Shown here piece after piece: positions 25,317 through 34,482 of a DNA stretch of 46,491 bases. Origin of the DNA: CAZEER01 sp964511215. GTDB lineage: Bacteria > Fidelibacterota > Marinisomatia > Marinisomatales > UBA1611. The stretch spans positions 1-46,491 of the forward strand of contig CAZEER010000008.1 in the NCBI GenBank assembly GCA_964511215.1. The letters are read 5' to 3'. The notes under the pieces are model-generated. The model searched no databases, was not told the origin of the DNA, and saw only the letters and a list, made by a program, of their open reading frames with translations. Position 1 is the stretch's first letter. Each line of letters opens with the position of its first letter. The translations under genes and the position numbers were made by a program.

Positions 25317-26582
25317 TTACTCTTTTTCTTTTAAAGATTCTGTGATCCAATCATATTCAGATAATGAGGTCGAGATACTCCCTCTTCTTCGCACATCTTT
25401 ATCAACCATAAACCAATCTGACTTTCCAAATAATAAATCGCTCTCATTTTCTTTTAGCCAGGCGATCTTGCTGGGTCCAGTATACCCTTTATTTTCAGCA
25501 ATAGACCAATAATTATATGCTAATCGAGCAACTATTTTATCATCCACCCTTAGAGCAGTCATTTCACGGAAATTATCCCAACCATTAAAATACACATCTC
25601 CCTTTTGAGCATATGCCTCTCCAGAATTCTTATCTAAATCTATAGCTTTCTCTGCCCATTTTAATGCTTGTCTAAAATTACTATCATCAATATATAATTT
25701 GGAAATTTCTATTGCGATACGACTATCTCTGGGATCAATTTTAAACAAAGCTACATAGGCTTTTGCTGCTCCATCTAAATCATCTGTTGCACTTTTAGCT
25801 TCTGCTAATCTTTTGAAAAACTGTTTATTACTTGGATCTATACTGATAATTTTTTCTAATACTGGTATAGATTCTTCATACTCCGATACTTCGATTAATG
25901 CTTCTGCTAATTGAAATCCAAAACTCAAATTTTCCGGATTATCATCATACCGTTTTCTGTAGATATCTAAGGGGTCTCTTCCACTATTTTTGTATGCAAT
26001 TCCTAATTCTGATGATGCCTCAACATTATTTTCATCATTACTAAGAATTTTTTCCAATATATCAATCTGATCATCATACCTTTCATTATCTTTATATAGT
26101 TTTGCTAGTTTTGTCATAAATGCCATATCTTCAGGATCCATATCAACTAAGCGCTCATATTCAATAATTTCCTGATCAATTTTTTTCTGCCTACTGTATG
26201 AATAAGCCAATCTAATTCTAAGAGCTTTATCTTTAGGGCGGATATTTAACCCATCTAGGCACACCGCCTCAGAACTATCAAATTTCCCCATTTGCTCATA
26301 AGCAATCGCAAAATACTGATATAAATTATCAAAATAGGCAGGCTGCCATTCTGAACAATTATATTTATTAGCCTGTTTATATCTATTTACTGCTACTTGC
26401 CAATTATTATTATTATACTGTTCTGTTGCACTACTCATAAGTTGAGGGCATCTCTCTTCTTGTTTCTTCAACAATTCTGCTTTCATTGCTGCACTATTTT
26501 GATCAGAAGACGTTTCTGGAGGGACACAAACATTAAAGGCGAACATTACCATTGCAATTGATATAATATTTAGTTTTTTCAT
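25317..26582 (-). CDS. Tetratricopeptide-repeat protein, probable lipoprotein
   Basis: 421 residues with an N-terminal signal and a Cys at 19 (FNVC). The lipobox is not ideal, so lipidation is uncertain. From about 45 to 340 there are six to eight TPR units, for example AYFDNLYQYFAIAYEQMGKFD, LRIRLAYSYSRQKKIDQEI and EAYAQKGDVYFNGWDN. The C-terminal ~70 residues are unique. An AAGGGA ribosome-binding site precedes the ATG. As first gene of the TPR-glyA-tatT-dctP-dctQM unit it may act as a periplasmic scaffold, but no partner can be named. The 145-nt gap upstream probably holds its promoter. Confidence 0.75.
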   Translation of the reverse strand: MKKLNIISIAMVMFAFNVCVPPETSSDQNSAAMKAELLKKQEERCPQLMSSATEQYNNNNWQVAVNRYKQANKYNCSEWQPAYFDNLYQYFAIAYEQMGKFDSSEAVCLDGLNIRPKDKALRIRLAYSYSRQKKIDQEIIEYERLVDMDPEDMAFMTKLAKLYKDNERYDDQIDILEKILSNDENNVEASSELGIAYKNSGRDPLDIYRKRYDDNPENLSFGFQLAEALIEVSEYEESIPVLEKIISIDPSNKQFFKRLAEAKSATDDLDGAAKAYVALFKIDPRDSRIAIEISKLYIDDSNFRQALKWAEKAIDLDKNSGEAYAQKGDVYFNGWDNFREMTALRVDDKIVARLAYNYWSIAENKGYTGPSKIAWLKENESDLLFGKSDWFMVDKDVRRRGSISTSLSEYDWITESLKEKE

Positions 26583-26685
26583 TTCAATCCCTTATTTCAG
26601 TGTTTATAATTATTAATTAAGATTTTAGTATTTCACAATAATTGTATTTTTATTATTTGTCTTGAGTGTAGATGCCTATTTTCTG

Positions 26686-26727
26686 TTGTTGATTCTTATA
26701 CCTTATAAATATTTACTCTATCAACAA
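26686..26727 (-). repeat. Inverted repeat directly after the barrel gene's stop codon
   Basis: TTGTTGAT (26686-26693) and ATCAACAA (26720-26727) are perfect 8-bp arms around a 26-nt AT-rich loop. The repeat begins at the base after the TAA of the upstream barrel gene. No T-run follows on the minus strand, so it is not a standard intrinsic terminator. A 3' stabilising hairpin or chance pairing in AT-rich DNA are alternatives. Confidence 0.35.
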
Positions 26728-27999
26728 TTATTTCTGTCTTCTTTTGATAAACCAGATATCAGCGAGACTAATCCCAAATTGTAATTGCTGAACTAATTCT
26801 TTTTCTTCTAGATTCGAATATTCTCTATTGCCAACATAGTATTGAATATCTAATTGGTTTCCTACAGCTTTAAATTTAAAACCCACCCCAAAGGAAATTC
26901 CAAATTCAGCTATACTTGCATTATATTCTTTAAGATTATATTTTGAAATAATTAGACCTGATTTATATCTGAATTTATCTAATAATTTCACAGATAAATT
27001 ATTTGGGTATTTAGTGTATAAAATACTTAACGAATTTTTATTATCAATCCATTGTTTAATTGGAAGCTGAATATTATTGATATTCTTTGCATAATCTTTA
27101 TAATATGATAATTCAAAACCAACTGACGAATTTTCGTTGAATAAGTGACTAAGTCCCAATTTATACCTTAGAGGACTGTGAATATTCTTGATTTTTTCTT
27201 CGGAACTGCTAGAAACACTATCAGGGTGAGGAAAATCATCAATAATACTTAAATCATGATATCCATTTCCATTTGCATCATCAAACATATGTTTTTCTTC
27301 AAAAACACCCTCTAACTGATGTAAAGGAATTGTCGTAGAAGCAAAAACATTTAATTTTTCTGTAAAGCCAAAAGAAACAAATGTATTCAAAATTTTCCCA
27401 TTATATCTTACTCTAGAATTTTTCACAATTCCACTCCCAGCAAAATTCAATGTTTCATTTTGCCTTGAAGATCCAAATAATACATCCATACTAATCCCTA
27501 CAGATAATCTATCATTAATAATATAAGAAGAGCCAATCATCAAAGACATAATACCACCACTTCTATCAAAGTTCCTTGTGATAACTAATGTGTCCCCAAA
27601 AGCATAGATAGTTGAATCATTTTTACTAGTTATTGAAATTTTCTGATTAGAATAGGGTGCTAATGATATACCAAAAGAAGATTTAGATTTTAACGGGATA
27701 ATCCAGCTAGCATTCGATAGACCTGAGTAACCATTTAAGGTTGAAGATTTAGTAAAAGAGTTTTGATTACCTCCATAAGATAACGATAAATATGTATTAT
27801 TAAGATTATGCCATGTTGATGGATTGGATAGAGAAACATTTTTTAAAAAAGAAGGTGTCAAATCTGCAATACCATCTGGAGCATTATTGATACCATTGTT
27901 ATGAATAAAGTTCCCTACACCAAATGCATTCATCATACCTTGTGCTGATACAAAAGTATAAAATAGAATAACTCTAAAATTAATTTTAATTATAGACAT
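26728..27999 (-). CDS. Outer membrane beta-barrel protein, function unknown
   Basis: The 423-residue protein has a signal peptide (about 1-19, ending FVSAQ). It then shows alternating beta strands typical of FadL/PorV-like barrels: LSLSYGGNQNSF, SSFGISLAPYSNQ, MSLMIGSSYIINDRLSVGISMD, VSFGFTEKLNVFASTTI. It ends in a basic tail, IWFIKRRQK, unlike most barrels. The N-terminal NPSTWHNLNNTYLSLSYGG resembles the NPA...L motif area of PorV-like proteins but lacks the classic NPAGL. It overlaps the upstream lipoprotein gene by 14 nt, so the two are probably made together. No named family is claimed. Confidence 0.6.
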   Translation of the reverse strand: MSIIKINFRVILFYTFVSAQGMMNAFGVGNFIHNNGINNAPDGIADLTPSFLKNVSLSNPSTWHNLNNTYLSLSYGGNQNSFTKSSTLNGYSGLSNASWIIPLKSKSSFGISLAPYSNQKISITSKNDSTIYAFGDTLVITRNFDRSGGIMSLMIGSSYIINDRLSVGISMDVLFGSSRQNETLNFAGSGIVKNSRVRYNGKILNTFVSFGFTEKLNVFASTTIPLHQLEGVFEEKHMFDDANGNGYHDLSIIDDFPHPDSVSSSSEEKIKNIHSPLRYKLGLSHLFNENSSVGFELSYYKDYAKNINNIQLPIKQWIDNKNSLSILYTKYPNNLSVKLLDKFRYKSGLIISKYNLKEYNASIAEFGISFGVGFKFKAVGNQLDIQYYVGNREYSNLEEKELVQQLQFGISLADIWFIKRRQK

Positions 28000-29257
28000 A
28001 AATTATTTCCAGCCTTGGGCGAATCATATCTCCAGTCAAATCAAACCATACAGATTCAAAAGGATCATTTTTTTCATCAGCAACCATCTTAAAACCAAGA
28101 ATAATTTCATTTCCTAATAAAATATTCTGTAAAATATTTTTTATAGAAAAGCCATATCCGGTACTATCACTCTGCGCTGTGATTCTATATGGGTACCCAA
28201 TACTAATATAAGGGTCTGTCTCATAGATAGATATACTATCTGTAACAGAACTATCTGTTTCTACAGGATCTATAAATATCTTATAATTTTGAGCATCATT
28301 GCTTGAATCAGTTGGTATGAATAAATTAGCACTACGAATGACAGAACCAACAGGTAAAATATCAGCCGGAAAACTTATACTTACAAAACTTCTTATACCT
28401 CTCCCATTACTTAATCCAATACCATAATTTATTGTATCATTTATGGGTAGGAAGGACTGCGATGGATCAAATATCGAAAGATCTCCATCTGAGTATATAT
28501 TTAATGAAGTATCGATAAAGGTTGTTGAGTCACCTAATAATATACTTTGTGTATAGTACATTATTATTTGAGGGTCTTTTTCGCCTGATGTTGCTTCTTC
28601 ACTATATAATTCAATTAAGTTTGAATCACGTTGAGCTAATTGAATGGCAAATGAACGCACCAGGTTAGATTCTAAGGTATCTGATAAATCTAGCGAATCT
28701 GATAAAGATTGCATTAGGGATGTATCTAAACTCCAAATTAATTCAGAATACATAAACAATGTCGAGGTATCTGTTCTAACTTTAATTTCAGGTTCTCCTA
28801 GATTTGTCCAATCTGTAAATGTATAATTATGAAAATCAAGATAATTACTCAAGTTTTCATTAAATTGAGAATCAGGACTAAAGTAAAGGGTCGGTTTTAA
28901 GTTTTCAGGGATGACACTATCTTTTGAAAAAAGAATAAAATGAAGACTATCTATAACAATGGTACTATCAAAGAAAAAATTCCAGTAATTTGGTTTAGAT
29001 GGGTTGGACTCTGGGAATCTAATGAAAGTTATTGGAATATCTAAATCACTCATTCCTCCTAAATACAAGCTCTCGTTAGATCCAAGGTTAGGTGCAACTA
29101 AATAATTCACCGCTGATATATTATCAATTGTAATAGTACCTATATTTAAGCTAGAATGGTCTAACTCATGCTCTAAAGGCGTTTCTGAACATTGAGTAAT
29201 TAAAAAGATTGATATTACAAAAGTTGGGAAGTGAGTAAAACAATTACATATTTTCAT
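27986..29257 (-). CDS. DUF4270-like beta-rich lipoprotein
   Basis: The 423-residue product has a lipoprotein signal with the lipobox ITQC (Cys about 23). It has two related beta domains. Each carries a DNRLRE-like or DUF4270-like pattern: IDNISAVNYLVAPNLGSNESLYLGG near the N terminus, and RGIRSFVSISFPADILPVGSVIRSANLFI in the second half. The overall plan of lipid anchor plus repeated beta sandwich fits outer membrane surface lipoproteins. Its upstream neighbour is a short glycogen-synthase-like gene. From memory, Bacteroidota genomes often pair a DUF4270 lipoprotein with the same short gene, which supports the call. Function is unknown. Confidence 0.6.
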   Translation of the reverse strand: MKICNCFTHFPTFVISIFLITQCSETPLEHELDHSSLNIGTITIDNISAVNYLVAPNLGSNESLYLGGMSDLDIPITFIRFPESNPSKPNYWNFFFDSTIVIDSLHFILFSKDSVIPENLKPTLYFSPDSQFNENLSNYLDFHNYTFTDWTNLGEPEIKVRTDTSTLFMYSELIWSLDTSLMQSLSDSLDLSDTLESNLVRSFAIQLAQRDSNLIELYSEEATSGEKDPQIIMYYTQSILLGDSTTFIDTSLNIYSDGDLSIFDPSQSFLPINDTINYGIGLSNGRGIRSFVSISFPADILPVGSVIRSANLFIPTDSSNDAQNYKIFIDPVETDSSVTDSISIYETDPYISIGYPYRITAQSDSTGYGFSIKNILQNILLGNEIILGFKMVADEKNDPFESVWFDLTGDMIRPRLEIIYVYN

Positions 29258-29279
29258 ATTAAAAAAATTATATGAAATA

Positions 29280-30110
29280 TTAGTCAGAAAGTTTATTTAA
29301 TACTTTATCCATCTCATCCGCAATTACACGATAGTCTGGCATCTCATCATCAGACCATTTAATTACAGATACTTTTTTCTTATTAGCTAAAATTCCAGGT
29401 TGTTTAAGCAGTTTTTCTGAGATTGAATCAGATGGTTTATCAAAAATAATGATAGAATCTACCTCAAAAGATGCTACATCATAAACATTCAGGACATCAC
29501 CTTTTAGAGATTTATCAATGGGTACTTCTGCTAATTTAAGATCTTTCCTTGATATTTTTGAATATTCATCCAAATTATGAATAACCAAAACCGTATGAAT
29601 ATCCTTGTAAAATTGGTTAATACCATCAAAATGTGTTTTATACATACCCGGTAACATCGCACTCTGCCAGCCATTACAAATAAAAATATCTGGAGCCCAA
29701 AATAAATGGGGTAGTGTACTCAAAACAGCTTTCGAAAAATAGCCATACCTTTCACCATTATCAGAAAGAATCCTACCATTTTTTGATTTATATACTAAGT
29801 TTGATAATGGTTTAAACCAATATTCATCTTCAAGAAAATAAACTTGAACCCTAGTCTTTGGTATAAATGCACTTTTCGCACTTGCAATATGATCTTTACC
29901 ATTAAAATTAAAAGGAATTTCCCTAAGTCTGATTACCTCTCTAAGAATATATTTTCGCTCGCTGACATAACCATACTTCGGAATAATTGTCCTTATATCA
30001 TGTCCCTTTTCTTGCAAAAAGAGAGGTACTACTGTTGAAAATTCTGCTAATGGAGTTACATTAGCAAAAGGTAGAATTTCGGTTGTGACGTAGTATAATT
30101 TTTTTGACAT
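29280..30110 (-). CDS. Short glycogen-synthase-like (GT5 N-terminal domain) protein, probably not catalytic
   Basis: 276 residues, against about 480 for glycogen synthase. Only the N-terminal GT5 Rossmann domain is present: LYYVTTEILPFA, the HDIRTIIPKYGYV region, NGERYGYFSKAVLST and APDIFICNGWQSAMLP. The ADP-glucose motif KxGGLxDV reads N17-V-T-P-L-A-E, so the key Lys and the Gly pair are lost, and the C-terminal GT1-like half is absent. Similar one-domain proteins are annotated as glycogen synthase in many Bacteroidota. It lies 10 nt after a CpoB-like TPR gene and 22 nt before a DUF4270-like lipoprotein. This context suggests an envelope role rather than glycogen synthesis; no other glycogen gene is present. 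Confidence 0.75.
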   Translation of the reverse strand: MSKKLYYVTTEILPFANVTPLAEFSTVVPLFLQEKGHDIRTIIPKYGYVSERKYILREVIRLREIPFNFNGKDHIASAKSAFIPKTRVQVYFLEDEYWFKPLSNLVYKSKNGRILSDNGERYGYFSKAVLSTLPHLFWAPDIFICNGWQSAMLPGMYKTHFDGINQFYKDIHTVLVIHNLDEYSKISRKDLKLAEVPIDKSLKGDVLNVYDVASFEVDSIIIFDKPSDSISEKLLKQPGILANKKKVSVIKWSDDEMPDYRVIADEMDKVLNKLSD

Positions 30111-30120
30111 TGTGTATTTT

Positions 30121-30948
30121 TTAATTTAGAGACAATATTTTCAATTGTTCTTTTGCTTTATCATAGTAATCACTTCCTGGAAAATAATCTACTAATCGTT
30201 GAAACTCTTCTTTAGCTTTTTTCACATTGCCTATATTCTTATATGAGAGACCAATCTTATATTGTGCATCTCCATCTTTGTTGGTACCAGGAAAAGTAAA
30301 TACCTTTTCAAATTCGGCAATTGCGCGTTTATAATTATTCTGGGCATAATAACATTCAGCAAGCCAGTATTGGCTGTTATCTGCTAGTTCATTAGTTGGA
30401 TCAGACTTAACTAATTCTTCAAATCCAGAAATTGCATCCGCCCAATTTTGATTTTGGAGCTCACCAAGACTAAGAGTGTACTTTTCTCGATATTGGGCAG
30501 CGTTAAATTGTGGTTCTGATGATATTGGTTCACCTGATTTTAAATTTGCCATTTCATTATAACTTTTAATCAAAGTACTTATTTTATTTTCAAGTAATAG
30601 AAGTCTATTTAGAATTACATTTTTGGTGCTATCACTGCCTTGAATCTTTTTTTCGAACTTTTTCATACTACTTTCAACACTATTCATTCTACTATAGAAA
30701 GCTATAATCGTCGAATCAAGTTGATCAGTTTTTTTCTTAGATTCTGTATGAGTTTCTATCATGCGAGGCATAACAATCGCATTATCAACTTCAAGGGAGT
30801 CCACTTTGACAATTAATCTATCAATTCTCGCATGAATTCTTCTGACTTCCTTTTTTTCCAAATTTTGGTTAAAAACCAATGAACTAAAAAAGCAGGCTGC
30901 GATAAAGATTTGTAAGAATTTTAATTTATAGAATCCATTTGTCATCAT
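30121..30948 (-). CDS. CpoB/YbgF-like coiled-coil TPR periplasmic protein
   Basis: The 275-residue protein has a signal peptide (about 1-27). A helical coiled-coil follows (30-130), then three TPR units at the C terminus: YTLSLGELQNQNWADAI, SQYWLAECYYAQNNYKRAI and AQYKIGLSYKNIGNVKKA. This layout and the FPGSDYYDKAKEQL ending match CpoB/YbgF, which works with Tol-Pal to couple outer membrane constriction with wall synthesis. No tol or pal gene is nearby. It is the first gene of the group running down to 26728, and 67 nt downstream of rodA on the same strand, so read-through from the mre-rod cluster is possible. Confidence 0.75.
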   Translation of the reverse strand: MMTNGFYKLKFLQIFIAACFFSSLVFNQNLEKKEVRRIHARIDRLIVKVDSLEVDNAIVMPRMIETHTESKKKTDQLDSTIIAFYSRMNSVESSMKKFEKKIQGSDSTKNVILNRLLLLENKISTLIKSYNEMANLKSGEPISSEPQFNAAQYREKYTLSLGELQNQNWADAISGFEELVKSDPTNELADNSQYWLAECYYAQNNYKRAIAEFEKVFTFPGTNKDGDAQYKIGLSYKNIGNVKKAKEEFQRLVDYFPGSDYYDKAKEQLKILSLN

Positions 30949-31015
30949 TTTGATCCTTTTTATTCAAAAAGAAGAGGGAATTTACCGATTCCTAATATCC
31001 CTTCAAATAAATTTA

Positions 31016-32239
31016 TCAGTCGGTATAATTGACACTCAATTTTAAGACCAATCCAACCATAATATAGCTGGTGATTAAAAAGGAACCACCAGCAGAAATA
31101 AAGGGAAAGGGTAGTCCTTTAACAGGAATAAGTCCAACTGTCATTGCCGAATTAACAAAAACATGTGCCAAAAATATTGTCGCAATTCCAATTAAAGCTA
31201 AACTGGAAAAACGATCTTTTGACAAATAGGAGTATTTTACTATTTGAGTGATAAAATAACTAATAACTAATAAAGTTATTGCAATAGTTATAAAACCCAT
31301 TTCCTCTCCAATGACCGATAAAATAAAATCTGATTCCTGCACTGGCAAAAATTTTAAATGTGTTTGAGTACCTTCTCCCCAACCTTTCCCAAACAAACCA
31401 CCAGATCCTATGGCAGTTTTACTTTGAATAATTTGATATGCAGCACCTAGAGGATCTTTCTCAGGGTTTAAAAAGGTTAATATCCTATTTTGCTGATAAG
31501 GAGTAAGAGTATTCCATGCATATGGAGATAAAAGACCCAGAAAAACATTGCCGAAAAATAAAGAAACTGCCATTATTAAAGTCGAGCGTGATAAAATAAT
31601 AATAACTCCAAGAGATATTGCCCATAAAGTAAAAGATAATGTATGGAAAGCGGTCAGCATGCTTAAAAGTGGAGCAATTATTAAAAAAAGATAAAAAGGC
31701 CTTGAACCAGCCCAATAAAGCATAGGTAGGATTGGTGACATCATAACTATAGATGTACCCAAATCAGGCTGATTCATAACAACAGTTGTTGGTATTAAAA
31801 CTAAAACCAGTGGCACAATAATAGACGAAAAGTGTTTCATTTGCAGCGTGTGATCTGATAAGTATCTTGCTAAAGCTAAAATTGTGAAAACTTTTGCAAA
31901 TTCACTAGTTTGTATTGCAAAAGGTAGACCAATATCTAACCACCTATATGTACCAGCCTGAGGAGACCCGATGAATGGAAGTATAACCGATACTATTCCT
32001 AGAACATAAAATGGATAAGTAAATTTATGAATTGTATACCTTGGTATAAATAAAATCATTATCATTATTGATATAGCAGGAATCAAAAAAATAATCTGTT
32101 TAGTGAAGGGAATTTCTAAGAAATAACCTTGATGGTGTTTGGAAATACTATTTAATACAATTAAACCTATAAAAGATAAAAACAAAATAGACCAGAGAAT
32201 TTTCAAGGGTATATCTTTAAAAAAGGAAAATCTAAGCAT
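31016..32239 (-). CDS. rodA: RodA SEDS peptidoglycan polymerase
   Basis: RodA polymerises glycan strands from lipid II in the elongasome, paired with PBP2. The 407-residue protein has about ten membrane helices. Family motifs include GTYRWLDIG, IQTSEFAKV, NQPDLGTS (conserved Asp region), GLFGKGWGEGTQ, FLPVQESDFILSVIGEE and LPFPFISAGGS. It sits 9 nt after mrdA and is the last gene of the mreBCD-mrdA-rodA cluster. Length is normal. Confidence 0.97.
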   Translation of the reverse strand: MLRFSFFKDIPLKILWSILFLSFIGLIVLNSISKHHQGYFLEIPFTKQIIFLIPAISIMIMILFIPRYTIHKFTYPFYVLGIVSVILPFIGSPQAGTYRWLDIGLPFAIQTSEFAKVFTILALARYLSDHTLQMKHFSSIIVPLVLVLIPTTVVMNQPDLGTSIVMMSPILPMLYWAGSRPFYLFLIIAPLLSMLTAFHTLSFTLWAISLGVIIILSRSTLIMAVSLFFGNVFLGLLSPYAWNTLTPYQQNRILTFLNPEKDPLGAAYQIIQSKTAIGSGGLFGKGWGEGTQTHLKFLPVQESDFILSVIGEEMGFITIAITLLVISYFITQIVKYSYLSKDRFSSLALIGIATIFLAHVFVNSAMTVGLIPVKGLPFPFISAGGSFLITSYIMVGLVLKLSVNYTD

Positions 32240-32248
32240 GTTAAGTTT

Positions 32249-34006
32249 CTATAAAGGTCTGTTCTTATTGATTAATCCCAATAAAACTTCTTTCGCAATT
32301 GGAGCCGCAATGCTCCCACCAGACCCTGAGTTTTCTAATAAGATTACAATTGAAAAAAATTTATCAAAATATTTTGCCCAACCAATAAACCAAGCATGAT
32401 CATCACCATGAGGATTTTCAGCTGTGCCAGTTTTGCCAAAAGTTTGAACATCTTTGAGTAATAAGTTAGCTGCTTTCCCAGTACCATTTTTATTTATTAT
32501 TACTTGCTCCATGTCATATAATATTCTATCCCATGTTTTCTTTGGTAATTCAATAATATGTTTATTCAATTTTTCATCATTTTGAACAAAATGTGGATTT
32601 TGAGTATTACCTTGTGTTGCAAGTAAATTAGTGTAGTTAAATACTTGCATCGGTGTAACCAATACCTCCCCTTGACCTATGCAATAATTTAACATAGAGC
32701 CCTTACTCCATCCAAAGCGTCCATATCTATTATTCATATATTCAGTTGTAGGAACAATACCTTTAGATTCACCTAGAATATCAATTCCAGTAATTTTCCC
32801 AAAGCCAAAAAAACTGAAAAATTTTGCTAGTGTATCAAAATCATAGTACTTTATGGTTTTATAGAAAAAAATATCACATGAGAGTAATATTGCATTTGTT
32901 AAATCCACGCTGCCATGCCCATTAATATTCCAACATCCAAAGACTCTATCACCAAATTGGTAAGACCCCTCACATGTTAGTTTGGCATCAGGGTCAAAAT
33001 CGACATTATCCAGAAGGACAGATTGCGTGATCATTTTAACAATTGATCCAGGAGGATAAAGACCTTGGTTAAAACGATTTACAAGTGGTTTATCAGGATG
33101 GTTTAAAATACTAATCCAGTCTTTTTCTAAAATTCGTCCAGTGAAAAGATCAGGACGGAAATCAGGCATACTCACAGCGCCTAATATTTCTCCAGTTTGA
33201 GGGATTCCAACAATAATAACTCCTCTTTTATCTTTCATTACTTCTTCTAATGTCTTTTGTACATCAGCATCAATAGTTGTAACAATATTTTTACCAGGAT
33301 CAGGGTCTCGTGGCGGAAAATCATCAATAAATCCCACTTCTCTACCATAGGCATCAACTTGATAAAATTGTATACCATGCTTGCCTTTAAGAGATTTTTC
33401 ATACATTCTTTCTAATCCACTCCATCCTATGATATCGCCTAATTCATAATTATTTGGATCAATTAATGTATTTCGAATATCTTTATCAACCTCCTTTACA
33501 TATCCTAATATATGGGAAGCATTAATTTTAGAAGGAAAAGATCTCTCAGGAAACTTTTGATAGTATACACCTTTAATATCTAACCTATTTTCTTCGAGCC
33601 TTGATATTTGATCAAATGAAAGATCCTTTGCAAGTCTTGTAGGTATAAATCTTCCTCTATAATATTTTTTAAAGTTTTTTGAAACTAATAATGAATCTAT
33701 ACCAATATTTTTTGAAATGAATTGAAAAGTATGGTTTTTATTGGATAATTCCCCAGGTATAGCATTTAATATATAAGTCGGAAGATTGTCAACTAATATA
33801 TTTCCATTCCTATCTAAGATTAGTCCTCTTGGTGCAGACATTGTGACTTTTCGAATACGGTTCGTATTGGCTTTTTCTGAATATTGATCAAAATTCAAGA
33901 TCTGTAACTGAAAATACCTTAAAAGTAAAAGTGCTATTAAAGTCCATAATAAAAATAATGAAATATAATATTGTTGAGGAGAAGCAATATTATCAGCTTT
34001 TAACAT
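32249..34006 (-). CDS. mrdA: Penicillin-binding protein 2 (elongation transpeptidase)
   Basis: PBP2 crosslinks peptidoglycan during lateral wall growth. The 585-residue protein has an N-terminal membrane helix (about 12-32), the dimerisation/pedestal domain with APRGLILDRNG, and a transpeptidase domain. Its active-site motifs are S321-IV-K324 in YPPGSIVKM, S376-C-D378 and K525-T-G527 in FGKTGTAEN. All are intact. The ATG overlaps the mreD stop by one base (TAATG). The order mreB-C-D-mrdA-rodA is the classical elongasome cluster. Confidence 0.97.
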   Translation of the reverse strand: MLKADNIASPQQYYISLFLLWTLIALLLLRYFQLQILNFDQYSEKANTNRIRKVTMSAPRGLILDRNGNILVDNLPTYILNAIPGELSNKNHTFQFISKNIGIDSLLVSKNFKKYYRGRFIPTRLAKDLSFDQISRLEENRLDIKGVYYQKFPERSFPSKINASHILGYVKEVDKDIRNTLIDPNNYELGDIIGWSGLERMYEKSLKGKHGIQFYQVDAYGREVGFIDDFPPRDPDPGKNIVTTIDADVQKTLEEVMKDKRGVIIVGIPQTGEILGAVSMPDFRPDLFTGRILEKDWISILNHPDKPLVNRFNQGLYPPGSIVKMITQSVLLDNVDFDPDAKLTCEGSYQFGDRVFGCWNINGHGSVDLTNAILLSCDIFFYKTIKYYDFDTLAKFFSFFGFGKITGIDILGESKGIVPTTEYMNNRYGRFGWSKGSMLNYCIGQGEVLVTPMQVFNYTNLLATQGNTQNPHFVQNDEKLNKHIIELPKKTWDRILYDMEQVIINKNGTGKAANLLLKDVQTFGKTGTAENPHGDDHAWFIGWAKYFDKFFSIVILLENSGSGGSIAAPIAKEVLLGLINKNRPL

Positions 34007-34482
34007 TAATCTAATTTATTTAGAGGATAGATAAACTGCATTATACCTAAAAATGCTAAAGTGTAAATTGATGTACCAAACCACTTCCCAAAAAATAAAT
34101 CTTTATTAACGACCCATATTTCCTGATATTGTACAGCACAGTATAAAAGAAATTGAACAAGAATCACAGCTATCCATACAAACGAAAAATAAAGTGGATT
34201 AAGATTCTTATACTTCCCATAAAGGTTACCACTCAAATAACCAGTAATTGAATATATTAATGGTGATAAGCCAAAAAAATTAGCAGTCCCTGTTAAATCA
34301 ACAATAAATCCTAATATAGTTCCAGAAATGACACCAAAAAATCGACCGTTCTGTACTGACCAGTACAATATTAATATAACAATAAAATCTGGCCTTACAT
34401 TATTTATTGACAAAAAATCAGATAAAATCAATTGAATAAACCAAACAATCGAACCAGGAATTATAACTTCAGTCCAAAACAT
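34006..34482 (-). CDS. mreD: Rod shape-determining protein MreD
   Basis: Small 158-residue membrane protein with five predicted helices. It has the MreD-like start IWFIQLILSDFLSINNVRPDFIVILILYW, followed by GVISGTILGFIVDL, the conserved GfxxGlxxDl region. MreD links MreC and the wall synthases. It overlaps mreC by 14 nt and mrdA by 1 nt. Sequence conservation in this family is low, so position between mreC and mrdA is a large part of the evidence. Confidence 0.92.
   Translation of the reverse strand: MFWTEVIIPGSIVWFIQLILSDFLSINNVRPDFIVILILYWSVQNGRFFGVISGTILGFIVDLTGTANFFGLSPLIYSITGYLSGNLYGKYKNLNPLYFSFVWIAVILVQFLLYCAVQYQEIWVVNKDLFFGKWFGTSIYTLAFLGIMQFIYPLNKLD

Noticed and set aside
26583..26727. 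Glycine riboswitch or other RNA element upstream of the TPR-glyA operon
   Set aside because: The 145-nt AT-rich gap is too short and lacks recognisable aptamer core sequences.
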